Source: Anaerohalosphaeraceae bacterium
GTDB lineage: Bacteria; Planctomycetota; Phycisphaerae; Sedimentisphaerales; Anaerohalosphaeraceae
DNA: 64,000 bases
NCBI GenBank assembly: GCA_037479115.1
Contig: JBBFLK010000003.1
Coordinates: 1-64,000, forward strand
Direction: 5' to 3'
Both the position numbers and the translations under genes were made by a program. Position 1 is the stretch's first letter. Each line of letters opens with the position of its first letter. Shown in pieces: positions 49,283 through 57,901 of the stretch. Below the pieces are notes generated by a model that did no database searches, was not told the DNA's origin, and was given only the letters and a program-made list of their open reading frames with translations.

Positions 49283-51010
49283 TTAGGGATTGCTGTCCAG
49301 ATACGCAAGAGTTTTTTGCAGGATTTCCCGGAAGACCGGAGCGGCTACCCGTCCGCCGCTGTAGCCCTTTCCCAACGCGCGGTTCGGTTTTCGGATGGAC
49401 ACCAGGATAATCACTCGCGGATGGTCCACAGGGGCTCCGCCGACAAAGGAAGAGACATAGTTGGTTGTATCATAGCCGCCGGTCGGAAGGGCAATATTGG
49501 CCGTTCCGGTTTTTCCGAAGACCTCAACGCCTTCGACGGCCGCTTGGTCTCCCGTCCCTTCTTTGACCACGGCCCGAAGCGGTTCCCGAACCATCCATTC
49601 GGCGATTTCCGGCTTGAGAATGTATCCGGTTCCGACCAAACTGGGCGTAACATCCGTAATTTGTCCGTCCGGATTGATGACGGCCCGAACCAGATGGGGC
49701 TGCACCAGTGTTCCGCCGTTGGCCAGGATGCAGTAGGCCCGGGCCATCTGCAGGGCGGTTACGGAGATTTCGTGTCCGAACGCAATTCGCGTGGGGCTGT
49801 ATCCGCTCCATTGTTTGACCGGTCGAAGAACACCTGATTCTTCTCCGGCCAGGTCCACGCCTGTCGGACGGCCGAAGCCGAACAGACGCAGTCCCTCATG
49901 CAGTCTTTTTGCTCCGGTCTTGAGGCCGATTTTGGCCATTCCGATATTGCTCGAATTCAGGATGATGCCCCGCACATTCAGAATGCCGTAACGTTTGTTG
50001 CCGAACTCATGGATGCCGCCGTATTGTCCCCAGTAGCCGTCTTCACAGTCAAACTTTTCTTCCTTGGTAATGGCTCCGCAGTCCAGGGCCACCGCTGCTG
50101 CAATGGGCTTGAAAATGCTGCCCGGCTCATACGGGTCGGACAAAATTCGGTTTTTTAGACGGTCGGCGGGGGTTTTGGAAAATTGGTGGGGGTCAAAGTC
50201 CGGCAGGGATACCCAGGCCAGGATGCCGCCGGTCCAGGGGTCCATCACCAGCGCAATCCCTGATTCGGCCTGATACTCCCGGATTTGCTTCTGAAGGGCT
50301 TCCCGGACGATTTCCTGGATGACCAGGTCGATGGTCAGGACCAGATTGTCTCCGTTTTGAATAGGGGAGCGGCCTTCCGGATAGGCGGCGATGGGCCTTC
50401 GAAAGACATCGACTACATAGACATCTTGTCCGCCTCTGCCGGCCAGCACCGCGTCGTATTTCAGTTCAATGCCGGCCAGGCCGCGGCCCTCTGCGCCGAC
50501 AAAGCCGACCACATGAGAGCACAGCGAAGCCGCCGGATAGGACCGAACCCAGGCCTCTTCAATTCCGATGCCGGGCAGGCGTGCCCGCAGAACGGCCTGC
50601 TGCTGGTCCGAAGGGATGTCTTTGACCAGACGAAGAAAGCCCGGATTTTTGGCCTCCAGAATCTGCTTGGAAATTTCATGTCCCGGGATATTCAGAATGG
50701 ATTGAAGCGTGTCGGCCGTCAGTTTGTACTGTTCGTCCTGCAGCAGCCGGCGGGGTTCGGCAAAAACATTGTAAATCATTGTGCTGGCCGCCAGGATTCT
50801 CCCTTTGCGGTCTGTAATGAGTCCTCGCTGCGGGGATTGGCGAACCACGGCGTAGCGCTGAGTGCGGCTGGTCTGTTCGAAGTGTTCCTTTTGACGAAAC
50901 TGGAGGTCCCAAAGGCGAGCTCCTAAGCCGCTGAAGCCCGCCAGCAGAAACAAGCTTAACAGTCCGATGCCGGACCACAGTCGGATGGAGCCGGAAGCGG
51001 GCCGGTTCAT
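49283..51010 (-). CDS. ftsI: Penicillin-binding protein (FtsI/PBP3-like transpeptidase)
   Basis: 575 aa; start at MNRPASGSIR after AGGAGAG. One N-terminal transmembrane helix (about 10-30), a pedestal domain (60-215, with RGLITDRKGRILA), and the transpeptidase domain: SxxK in EPGSIFKP (Ser about 290), SxN in LNSSNIGM (about 350) and KTGT in FGKTGTAN (about 490). It crosslinks septal peptidoglycan. Its start overlaps the stop of ftsL by 4 bp. It is the last gene of the minus-strand half of the dcw cluster. Confidence 0.92.
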   Translation of the reverse strand: MNRPASGSIRLWSGIGLLSLFLLAGFSGLGARLWDLQFRQKEHFEQTSRTQRYAVVRQSPQRGLITDRKGRILAASTMIYNVFAEPRRLLQDEQYKLTADTLQSILNIPGHEISKQILEAKNPGFLRLVKDIPSDQQQAVLRARLPGIGIEEAWVRSYPAASLCSHVVGFVGAEGRGLAGIELKYDAVLAGRGGQDVYVVDVFRRPIAAYPEGRSPIQNGDNLVLTIDLVIQEIVREALQKQIREYQAESGIALVMDPWTGGILAWVSLPDFDPHQFSKTPADRLKNRILSDPYEPGSIFKPIAAAVALDCGAITKEEKFDCEDGYWGQYGGIHEFGNKRYGILNVRGIILNSSNIGMAKIGLKTGAKRLHEGLRLFGFGRPTGVDLAGEESGVLRPVKQWSGYSPTRIAFGHEISVTALQMARAYCILANGGTLVQPHLVRAVINPDGQITDVTPSLVGTGYILKPEIAEWMVREPLRAVVKEGTGDQAAVEGVEVFGKTGTANIALPTGGYDTTNYVSSFVGGAPVDHPRVIILVSIRKPNRALGKGYSGGRVAAPVFREILQKTLAYLDSNP

Positions 51011-51243
51011 GAGGCGCTCTCCTGCAGATGGGGAAGGACCTGCTGGGGCTGGAGGAGTTTTTCCAGCTCCACCTGTTTTTTCCACAGCTGCCGCCGCAGC
51101 TGTTCCTGAACAATCTGGGCCTGACGGGCCTGATGAAAGAGCCGCGAGGTGCTGATACGCAGATGGGTGGTTGCAATCAGAGCGGCTGTTAAGGAAAAAA
51201 TCACAAACCTCAAACGGGCCCGGGAAATCATAAATCTTATCAT
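51007..51243 (-). CDS. ftsL: FtsL-like small membrane protein
   Basis: 78 aa. One transmembrane segment (about residues 10-26, FVIFSLTAALIATTHL) is followed by a short coiled-coil stretch (QARQAQIVQEQLRRQLWKKQVELEKLL). This size, topology and location just upstream of ftsI match FtsL, which links FtsB/FtsQ and PBP3 at the septum. It overlaps the upstream LysM gene by 4 bp and ftsI by 4 bp. The call is positional as FtsL sequence is poorly conserved. Confidence 0.72.
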   Translation of the reverse strand: MIRFMISRARLRFVIFSLTAALIATTHLRISTSRLFHQARQAQIVQEQLRRQLWKKQVELEKLLQPQQVLPHLQESAS

Positions 51244-52064
51244 CGTACGGGGATTTTCAGACGAGTGCCGGCCTGCAGATTATCCGGGTTGGGTATCTGG
51301 GCCTGATTCAGCTGGACGATTTCCTGATATCTTTTTCCGTCTCCCAGATATTTCTGGGCGATGTCCCAGAGCCGATCCCCCGGCTGCACGACGTATTCTA
51401 CCGTGCGCGGTTTGTTTCGGTCGGAGACCGCCGGCTCGAGAACATTTTTGTATTTGTCCAGAAGGACTCGTTCCGGGCGGGAGGGCGAAGCCTGAGCGGA
51501 ACCGGCAGCGGCTTTTTCGAGCGGCGGGATTACGAGTTTATCCCCGATTCGGATGGAGTCCGGCGAGGTCAGCAGGTTCCGATTGGCCTCGTAGAGTTTT
51601 TGAATGGCGGCCCGTGTGTTTCCGGTTTCCTTTCCATAATAGCGAACAGCGATGGAGGCCAGCGTATCTCCTTTTTGGACGGTATGAATTTGTCCGGCCG
51701 GTGGGGTCGGTGTGGTCGCTGGGGTTGGTGCAGCCGATGCAGACGGCGCAGCGGGGGCGGCCGGTTGAGTCTGTACAGCTGGTGCCGGAGCGGCCGGAGC
51801 CGTCGCCGGAGTGGCCGGTGTTGGTTCAATCAGCCGAATATCCGCCGGAGGCTGGGTCTGACGCAGCGGTGCCGGTTCCAGTTCCCGTGCGGCCTGCTCG
51901 ACGGCCTGCTCGATAAGAACCGAACGGCTGGAAGGCACCTGAACCGCTGTTTCAATTACGGGTTTGTCGGCTTTAAAAAATCCGCCGGGGCCATTGATGA
52001 GAAACGCAATGATTACAATGAATAAGAAACTGATCAGCAGTCCGATTTTCCCGTCTGAAGTCAT
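51240..52064 (-). CDS. Membrane-anchored protein with two LysM domains inside the dcw cluster
   Basis: 274 aa; start at MTSDGKIGLLIS after AGAGGTGAG. A transmembrane helix (about 7-25) is followed by a Pro/Ala-rich linker (about 70-120). LysM 1 (IHTVQKGDTLASIAVRYYG, about 125-180) and LysM 2 (VEYVVQPGDRLWDIAQKYLG, about 222-273) bind peptidoglycan. Between them is a linker of about 40 residues. It sits between rsmH and ftsL where E. coli has no such gene. It may tether the division machinery to the wall; that is inference. Confidence 0.85.
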   Translation of the reverse strand: MTSDGKIGLLISFLFIVIIAFLINGPGGFFKADKPVIETAVQVPSSRSVLIEQAVEQAARELEPAPLRQTQPPADIRLIEPTPATPATAPAAPAPAVQTQPAAPAAPSASAAPTPATTPTPPAGQIHTVQKGDTLASIAVRYYGKETGNTRAAIQKLYEANRNLLTSPDSIRIGDKLVIPPLEKAAAGSAQASPSRPERVLLDKYKNVLEPAVSDRNKPRTVEYVVQPGDRLWDIAQKYLGDGKRYQEIVQLNQAQIPNPDNLQAGTRLKIPVR

Positions 52065-52068
52065 GTTC

Positions 52069-53025
52069 TCACCTCTTACCTGGCCTGTCTTGTTCGATTC
52101 GCTGGGCAATTCTCAGTTTGGCGCTTCGAGAGCGGGGATTTTCTCTCCGTTCTTCTTCGTCTGCCGTGATGGGCTTGGGCGTCAGAATCTGATAAATCCC
52201 ATCCATTTTATTTTCTCGAAAATTATTTTTCACCAGTCTGTCTTCTAAACTGTGAAAACTGATAATGGCCAAAAAGCCGCCGATTTTCAAGAGATTCGGA
52301 GCCGACTTCAGCAGCATTTCCAGACACTCCAGTTCCCGGTTGACGGCAATCCGAAGGGCCTGAAAGGTTCGCGTTGCCGGATGCAGCCGACGCAGGCCCC
52401 TTCGTTCCGGCCTTGTTATGGCTTTTTGGACAATTCGGGCCAACTGACCGGTTGTTGTAATCGGTTGGCGGTCTCGGGCCTGAACGATGAAACGGGCGAT
52501 TTTCCGTGAAGCCCGTTCCTGCCCGTAGCGATAGATTAAATCCGCCAGTGTCTTTTCCTCCAGTCGATTGACCAGGTCTGCCGCCGTTACAGTCAGCCGG
52601 TCGTCCAGCCGCATATCCAGCGGCATATCGGTCTGAAAACTCAGCCCGCGTTCTTCATCTTCAATTTGGGCTGAACAGAACCCCAAATCCGCCAAAATTA
52701 AATCCGCCTGCGCAAGTCCGTGCTCGGTCATCACCTCCGGCAGTCTGGCGAAGTTTTCCCGTACGAGCACCACCTTGCAGGACAGGTCTTTTGTTAAAGA
52801 TTGGGCCCTTTGGATACATTTCGGATCTACATCCAGACCAAGAATTATCCCCTCAGGGCCCAGTTGGGCGCCGAACAGCCGGCTATGGCCTCCATAACCA
52901 ATGGTTGCATCTACAACCCGCCCATCCTTAGGCAGCCGGATTCGCTCGGCTAATGCTTTCCAAAGAACCGGTATATGACCGGGCGAATCGTCCTCCGTGA
53001 GACTCGCCCAGCCGTTCTGCGTCAT
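52069..53025 (-). CDS. rsmH: 16S rRNA (cytosine-1402 N4)-methyltransferase
   Basis: 318 aa. HIPVLWKALAERIRL at the N-terminus, VVDATIGYGGHSRLF (SAM motif I), DLGFCSAQIEDEERGLSF (about 125), RFIVQARDRQPITTTGQLARIV and IISFHSLEDRLVK (about 275) are all present. It methylates C1402 of 16S rRNA. Start after AAGGGAAGGG. It is the usual partner downstream of mraZ; here a 67-residue gene intervenes. Confidence 0.95.
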   Translation of the reverse strand: MTQNGWASLTEDDSPGHIPVLWKALAERIRLPKDGRVVDATIGYGGHSRLFGAQLGPEGIILGLDVDPKCIQRAQSLTKDLSCKVVLVRENFARLPEVMTEHGLAQADLILADLGFCSAQIEDEERGLSFQTDMPLDMRLDDRLTVTAADLVNRLEEKTLADLIYRYGQERASRKIARFIVQARDRQPITTTGQLARIVQKAITRPERRGLRRLHPATRTFQALRIAVNRELECLEMLLKSAPNLLKIGGFLAIISFHSLEDRLVKNNFRENKMDGIYQILTPKPITADEEERRENPRSRSAKLRIAQRIEQDRPGKR

Positions 53026-53050
53026 CTCAATACCCTTCCCTTGGTATTGG

Positions 53051-53254
53051 TCAGTGGGCCGCCGCCGCAGCGGCCTGTTCGAGCAAATGCTCCATTTGCT
53101 CAGAAAATCCGATTTTTTCGAAAAGAGCGCTCTTCTTTTTCAGACTTTCCAGCTGCCTTTCCAGATAATTCAGACTGCTGAGGATTTGCTCATCCAGCGG
53201 ATAGCTCCCCTGGAGCACCTTTTGAATCAGCTGAACGGCTTGAGCGGCTTTCAT
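53051..53254 (-). CDS. Small coiled-coil protein between mraZ and rsmH
   Basis: 67 aa. Starts 3 bp after the mraZ stop with an ideal GGAGGAATAAACC before the ATG, so it is very likely translated. Helical: LNYLERQLESLKKKSALFEKIGFSEQMEHLLEQAAAAAA. No family recognised. The position within the mraZ-rsmH pair suggests a dcw-linked role; an unrelated small regulator is also possible. Confidence 0.65.
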   Translation of the reverse strand: MKAAQAVQLIQKVLQGSYPLDEQILSSLNYLERQLESLKKKSALFEKIGFSEQMEHLLEQAAAAAAH

Positions 53255-53257
53255 GGT

Positions 53258-53773
53258 TTATTCCTCCGTGGGCTGCAGATTTTCCTCTTCGGGGTAAGCG
53301 GCTTCCTGGGCCTGCTTCTGGAGCAGCGATTTTCGGGCCCGCATCAGGTGTTTTTCAAACCCGGCGGCCTTTTCGGCCACAAACCGGTCCCACTCGTCCG
53401 TGTTCCAGATTTCGATATGGTCCCGCACACCCAGCAGCGTCAGTTTATTGCCGAGGTTGGCCCGTTTTTTCAGTTTTTCCGGAATCAGAAGCCGACCCTG
53501 TTTATCAAACTCCACAAGACTCGAGAACGCAAAATGCAGGCGTTCAATCATCACAAAGTCATCATCCGGGATATTGTTATCAGCTGCCAGTTCGGCCAAG
53601 AGCTGCTGATAGCATTTCTCCGGATACAGACACAGAATCCCGTCAATGCTCAGCGCCAGAATCCAGTCGCTGCCGTATTTTTCGGCATCCACCTTGCTTC
53701 GCAGTTTGGCAGGGATGAAAAGACGGTTCTTTTCATCGACCACATGCTCGGATTCGCCTGTTAGCATAAGCAT
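53258..53773 (-). CDS. mraZ: Transcriptional regulator MraZ
   Basis: 171 aa; two SpoVT-AbrB half-domains: VVDEKNRLFIPAKLRSKV (residues 11-28) and EFDKQGRLLIPEKLKKRANL (about 88-107), each with the Asp-x-x-Gly/Asn-Arg pattern. MraZ binds repeats upstream of dcw operons and represses them. The C-terminus (residues 140-171) is longer than in E. coli. It is first gene of the minus-strand dcw half, with a strong promoter 45-75 bp upstream. A second Met at residue 3 could also be the start. Confidence 0.92.
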   Translation of the reverse strand: MLMLTGESEHVVDEKNRLFIPAKLRSKVDAEKYGSDWILALSIDGILCLYPEKCYQQLLAELAADNNIPDDDFVMIERLHFAFSSLVEFDKQGRLLIPEKLKKRANLGNKLTLLGVRDHIEIWNTDEWDRFVAEKAAGFEKHLMRARKSLLQKQAQEAAYPEEENLQPTEE

Positions 53774-53819
53774 GGGAATCTTTGCTATTTCTCCCTACTT
53801 TTCTTTACTTTTATGGGGG

Positions 53820-53848
53820 ACAATACCACATTATTATTTTCGTGTCAA
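53820..53848 (-). promoter_or_regulatory. Strong promoter of the mraZ operon
   Basis: On the minus strand a perfect TTGACA (53843-53848), a 17-bp spacer and TATTGT (53820-53825). The transcript would have a leader of about 40 bases. Confidence 0.75.
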
Positions 53849-54168
53849 AGCCAAATTTTCTTAAAACAAACAAAAAAAGTTTTTTCATTTTTCTAAAAGC
53901 GTTCGGTTAAATAGGCGGGAAACCAATATATAGTGGTTACAAAAAAATCAGGAACATTATATAGTGCCAGCTTTTTTAGTTTCCCAAGATGGTTCCGGAC
54001 AAAAAATTTTGTGTCAACCACCCACTTTTTTCCACAAAAAAGTATAAATATGGACAGGATAAATCCTTATATCTCGCAAAACTTTCAAAAAAAACATTGC
54101 GGTTTTTTTGCAATAAAAATAAGGTTTCATTTCGTATATGAAGGGGAATTTGAGGGAAACGACGAAAA
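53849..54168. other. AT-rich divergent spacer before the TolC-type gene
   Basis: This spacer is clearly richer in A and T than the surrounding genes. It contains two ATATAGTG copies (about 30 bp apart, near 53927 and 53958), and ACTTTTTT/AAAAAAGT as an inverted repeat near 54023-54042, followed by TATAAA at about 54044. These may hold the exporter promoter, but no convincing -35 box was found. No gene is visible. Confidence 0.5.
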
Positions 54169-56073
54169 ATGAGGATTTTTCCTGTACGCGGAATCCTGAC
54201 GGCCGGAAGGATTTTTTTTGTCCCCATACTGAGCGTTGTCTGGGGCTGTAAAAGCCCGTCCGACTATCGTCAAAAGGCGGATGAAGTTTCTTATAAAATC
54301 ATTGAGCAGAAGCAGTTAGAGTCGATTGGTCGGACGGAGCCTTTCAGCGTAGAACGGCCGAGCGATTTGTTCCGACGGCGTCTGATAGAGATTCAGGCAC
54401 TGCCGGTTTCCACTCCGGCCTCGCTCGGGACTGACAAGACAGAACCGCTTGCCCACTGGCCTGAAAAGGATTACCCATTTGAAAAACCAAAGACGGGGAC
54501 CTGGACAGCGGAGCCGAATCAGGTGATTACCCTTTCGCTGATGGATGCGCTGCAAATCGGAGCCGCCAACAACTTTGATTATCAATCCAGAAAAGAAGCT
54601 ATTTTTTCGGCGGCTCTGGATTTAGACCTGGCCCGCAACGAATTTCGCACGCTGTTTGCCGGAGCGGCCAAGAGTTATTATGAGGAAAATCGTACCGGTC
54701 TGTCTCCGCAAAGGGGATTCGTTCACAGCGGCAGTCTGAGTGCGTCTCAGAAGCTCACCAACGGGACGGAGCTGCGGGCGGGGATGGCTGCGGACCTGGT
54801 CAATCTTTTAACGCTCGGCGGGGCCTCTTCGCTGGGTCTGACGGCCGATGCGAGCATTTCTGTTCCTCTGCTTCGCGGGTCCGGCCCTCATATTGCGGCC
54901 GAACCCCTTTTGCAGGCCGAGCGCCGCGTGATGTATGCCATCTGGCAGTTCGAACGCTATAAAAGCGAGTTTGCCGTCACCATCGCGGCGGAATATCTGG
55001 GCGTTCTTCGCCAGTTTGACCAGGTGCGCAACAGCCGGGAAAACTATATCAGTGCGATGGCGTCCGCCCGTCAGTCCCGGCGTCTGGCCGATGCCGGACG
55101 GCTGCCCGAAATTCAGGTGGACCAGGCTGTGCAGCGGGAGCTGAGCGCCCGGGCGCAATGGATTGGGGCGGTGGAGTCGTACAAGCAGCGCCTGGACTCC
55201 TTTAAGATTCGTCTGGGACTCCCGCCCGATGCTCAGATTGAGCTGGATCGGAAAGATTTGGAACAGCTGCAGGTTTATAAGAATTATTTTGTTTATTCGG
55301 ATTCGTCCGAGCAGAAAAGGGGCAGAGACCAGAGTTTTCCGGCGGCCGACGCTCCGATTGAACCCCAGCCCCCGACAGGGGAAGATGCAGGTCCCTTTGA
55401 ACTGCCGGAGGCAATCGCCGTCAAGACCGCCTTCGAAAAGCGTCCGGACTTGTGGGTGGTTCAAGGCCAGGTGTATGATGCTCAGCGGGACGTTATCGTA
55501 AAAGCCGATCGTCTGAAGGCGGAGCTGACGTTTTTGGGAACAGCCGGCTGGGGAAGCGGACGTTCGCTGGGGTCCGCCGGAATGGACGATGCACGGCTTG
55601 AATGGGACCGCGGGCGCTATACGGCCCTGCTGAATCTGAATCTTCCGCTGGAACGCACGGCCGAACGAAACGCCTATCGCAAGAGCTATCTGGCTCTCGA
55701 AGAAGCCGTTCGCTCTCTTCAGCAGGCGGAGGATTCGATTAAATTGTCTATCCGAAACCAGCTCCGTACGCTGCTGGAGTCGCGGGAACAGGTCAAAATT
55801 CAGGCCAAGGCGGTGACCGTTGCGGAAAAACGACAGAAAAGCACCAAGCTGTTCCTGGATGCCGGGCGTGCTCAAATTCGTGATTTGCTGGATGCCCAGG
55901 ACGCTTTGCTGAACGCCCAGAATCAGCTGACCGCCTCGATTATCAATTATCGGCTGGCTGAACTGAACCTGCAGCGGGATATGGGGGTTCTGCAGGTGGG
56001 TGAAAACGGTTTATGGAAGGAGATTGCTCCGGAGGTTTTGTATGACAGACAATCGGATTCCCAAACCCGCTAA
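54169..56073 (+). CDS. TolC-family outer-membrane channel lipoprotein
   Basis: 634 aa. A lipobox (VVWGC, Cys about residue 27) and a 120-residue variable N-terminus precede the outer-membrane-efflux fold: two repeats with long helices (about 130-360 and 400-620). Typical ends are visible: AALDLDLARNEFRTLFAGAAKSYY, SLRQSRRLADAGRLPEIQVDQAVQRELS (helical turn), QAEDSIKLSIRNQLRTLLESREQV and DAQDALLNAQNQLTASIINYRLAELNLQRDMG. It would export small molecules or proteins across the outer membrane. Its last 32 bp overlap the MacA-type gene. Confidence 0.88.
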   Translation: MRIFPVRGILTAGRIFFVPILSVVWGCKSPSDYRQKADEVSYKIIEQKQLESIGRTEPFSVERPSDLFRRRLIEIQALPVSTPASLGTDKTEPLAHWPEKDYPFEKPKTGTWTAEPNQVITLSLMDALQIGAANNFDYQSRKEAIFSAALDLDLARNEFRTLFAGAAKSYYEENRTGLSPQRGFVHSGSLSASQKLTNGTELRAGMAADLVNLLTLGGASSLGLTADASISVPLLRGSGPHIAAEPLLQAERRVMYAIWQFERYKSEFAVTIAAEYLGVLRQFDQVRNSRENYISAMASARQSRRLADAGRLPEIQVDQAVQRELSARAQWIGAVESYKQRLDSFKIRLGLPPDAQIELDRKDLEQLQVYKNYFVYSDSSEQKRGRDQSFPAADAPIEPQPPTGEDAGPFELPEAIAVKTAFEKRPDLWVVQGQVYDAQRDVIVKADRLKAELTFLGTAGWGSGRSLGSAGMDDARLEWDRGRYTALLNLNLPLERTAERNAYRKSYLALEEAVRSLQQAEDSIKLSIRNQLRTLLESREQVKIQAKAVTVAEKRQKSTKLFLDAGRAQIRDLLDAQDALLNAQNQLTASIINYRLAELNLQRDMGVLQVGENGLWKEIAPEVLYDRQSDSQTR

Positions 56074-57901
56074 AAAACTGCAGACAATACTTCTGACCGG
56101 CCTGGCGGTTTTGCTGCTGCTGGCCGGCGGCCTTTATTTCCTGACGTCCCGTTCGGATGCCTCTCAGGCGATGGCGGTCTTTCCTGTCCAGCGGGGGCCG
56201 CTGACCATCAGTGTGCTTCAGTCCGGCACCATCAAGGCCAAGGACCAGATTATTATCAAGAACGAAGTAGAAGGCCGTACATCCATTATCTATTTGATTG
56301 AAGAGGGGGCCCGGGTGAAAGCCGGAGATTTGCTGGTCGAACTGGATGCCAGTTCTTTGCTGAGCTCCAAGATTGACCAGGAAATCCGTGTGCAGAATGC
56401 TGAGGCCTCGTTTATCAACGCCAAGGAGAATCTGGAGGTCATCCGCAATCAGGCCGAAAGCGACAAGGATGCCGCCTTGTTGGCCCTCGAGTTTGCCCGC
56501 GAAGACCTTAAGCAGTACAAGGAAGGAGAGTTCCCCAATCAGCTCCGGGATGCGGAGGCCCGAATCAAACTGGCCGAGGAGGAACTGGAGCGGGCGCAGG
56601 ATACGCTGACCTGGTCCCAGAAGCTTTGGGAGGAAAAATACATTTCGCAAAATGAGCTCAAAGCCGATCAGCTGGCTGTGACCCGCCGTCGGCTGGATTT
56701 GGACCTGGCGATTAACAATCTGAATCTGCTTCAAAACTTTACCTACTTGCGGAAGATCAAACAGCTGGAAAGTGATATTCGCCAGGCCGAGATGGCCTAT
56801 GAACGAACTGTTCGCAAGGCCAATGCGGCGGTGGTGCAGGCGGAAGCGGAGCTGAAGGCCCGTCAGGCCGAGTACAATCAGCAGAAAGACCGTCTGGCGA
56901 AACTGGAAGACCAGCTGCGAAAAACCAAACTGTATGCACCGGCGGACGGTCTGGTGATCTATGCCACCAGCGCTCAGCGGGGCGGTTTCCGCGGCGGGCA
57001 GGAGCCGCTGATGGAGGGCCAGGAAGTGCGCGAACGGCAGGAATTGATTTATCTGCCGCTGGGGTTTTCAGCCATTGCGGAGGTGATGGTTCACGAAGCT
57101 AGTCTCAAAAAGGTGCATCCGGGCCTTCCGGTGGTAATTACAGTGGATGCGCTGCCGGGCCGGCGGTTTATGGGCAAAGTGGATTTTATCGCTCCGCTGC
57201 CCGATGCGCAGAGCATGTGGATGAATCCGGATTTGAAGGTCTACAACACCCAAATTTCTATTGAAGGGGAGGAGCCGGCTTTGCGGACGGGAATGAGCTG
57301 CCGTGTGGAAATCATTGTGGCTCATTATGACGATGCGCTGTATGTGCCGGTGCAGTCAGTCCTTCAGGTCGGCGGCCAGCCGACGGTGTATGTGGTCAAT
57401 GGTCCCGTCATCGAACGCCGTGCGGTCAAGGTCGGGCTGGATAACAATCGGATGATTCACATCCTCGAAGGGCTCAAAGAGGGGGAAAAGGTGCTGCTGA
57501 ATCCGCCGCTCAAAGAGGCGGAAACACCGACAGGGGCGAGCCAGCCGGGCGGACAAGTCTCCGAAGAGATTCGTCAGCGGCTGGACAATGTGGTCCGTCC
57601 GGAGGCCGGAGAAGTGAGGGCTTTTCCGGACAGCTCGGAGAACGGAGGGACTCGCCGCCGCAGCAGACCGGACGGCTCGGAGACCTCGCCTTCGCCGGAG
57701 TCGATGCGGCGCCGATTTGAAAACCTCACTCCGGAACAGCGGGAGCAGATGCGGCGCCGGTTTGAAAATATGACGCCGGAGCAGCGGGAGGAAATGCGCC
57801 GACGGTTCGAGCAGATGAGACCGCAGGAAGGGGCGCCCGCCGAGCAAAACCGCTCTTGGCCGGAGTCGCAGACAGGCTCGTCTGGAGAAGGGCGGCCATG
57901 A
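56042..57901 (+). CDS. MacA/HlyD-type membrane-fusion protein with repeated C-terminal tail
   Basis: 619 aa; start at MTDNRIPKPAKK after GGAGG. One transmembrane helix (about 13-32). Barrel-sandwich and lipoyl-like half-motifs flank a long coiled coil (about 110-290, KENLEVIRNQAESDKDAALLALEFA ... QQKDRLAKLEDQLRK), then a beta-barrel (VVITVDALPGRRFMGKVDF) and a membrane-proximal domain (about 400-480). The last 100 residues contain three 15-residue repeats (MRRRFENLTPEQREQ-type), absent from typical MacA. It couples the TolC-type channel to the MacB-type transporter that follows with a 4-bp overlap. Confidence 0.88.
   Translation: MTDNRIPKPAKKLQTILLTGLAVLLLLAGGLYFLTSRSDASQAMAVFPVQRGPLTISVLQSGTIKAKDQIIIKNEVEGRTSIIYLIEEGARVKAGDLLVELDASSLLSSKIDQEIRVQNAEASFINAKENLEVIRNQAESDKDAALLALEFAREDLKQYKEGEFPNQLRDAEARIKLAEEELERAQDTLTWSQKLWEEKYISQNELKADQLAVTRRRLDLDLAINNLNLLQNFTYLRKIKQLESDIRQAEMAYERTVRKANAAVVQAEAELKARQAEYNQQKDRLAKLEDQLRKTKLYAPADGLVIYATSAQRGGFRGGQEPLMEGQEVRERQELIYLPLGFSAIAEVMVHEASLKKVHPGLPVVITVDALPGRRFMGKVDFIAPLPDAQSMWMNPDLKVYNTQISIEGEEPALRTGMSCRVEIIVAHYDDALYVPVQSVLQVGGQPTVYVVNGPVIERRAVKVGLDNNRMIHILEGLKEGEKVLLNPPLKEAETPTGASQPGGQVSEEIRQRLDNVVRPEAGEVRAFPDSSENGGTRRRSRPDGSETSPSPESMRRRFENLTPEQREQMRRRFENMTPEQREEMRRRFEQMRPQEGAPAEQNRSWPESQTGSSGEGRP

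Noticed and set aside
53774-53870. MraZ-binding TGGG-type boxes upstream of mraZ
   Set aside because: I could not find three regularly spaced copies. G-rich bits exist but without the expected spacing.
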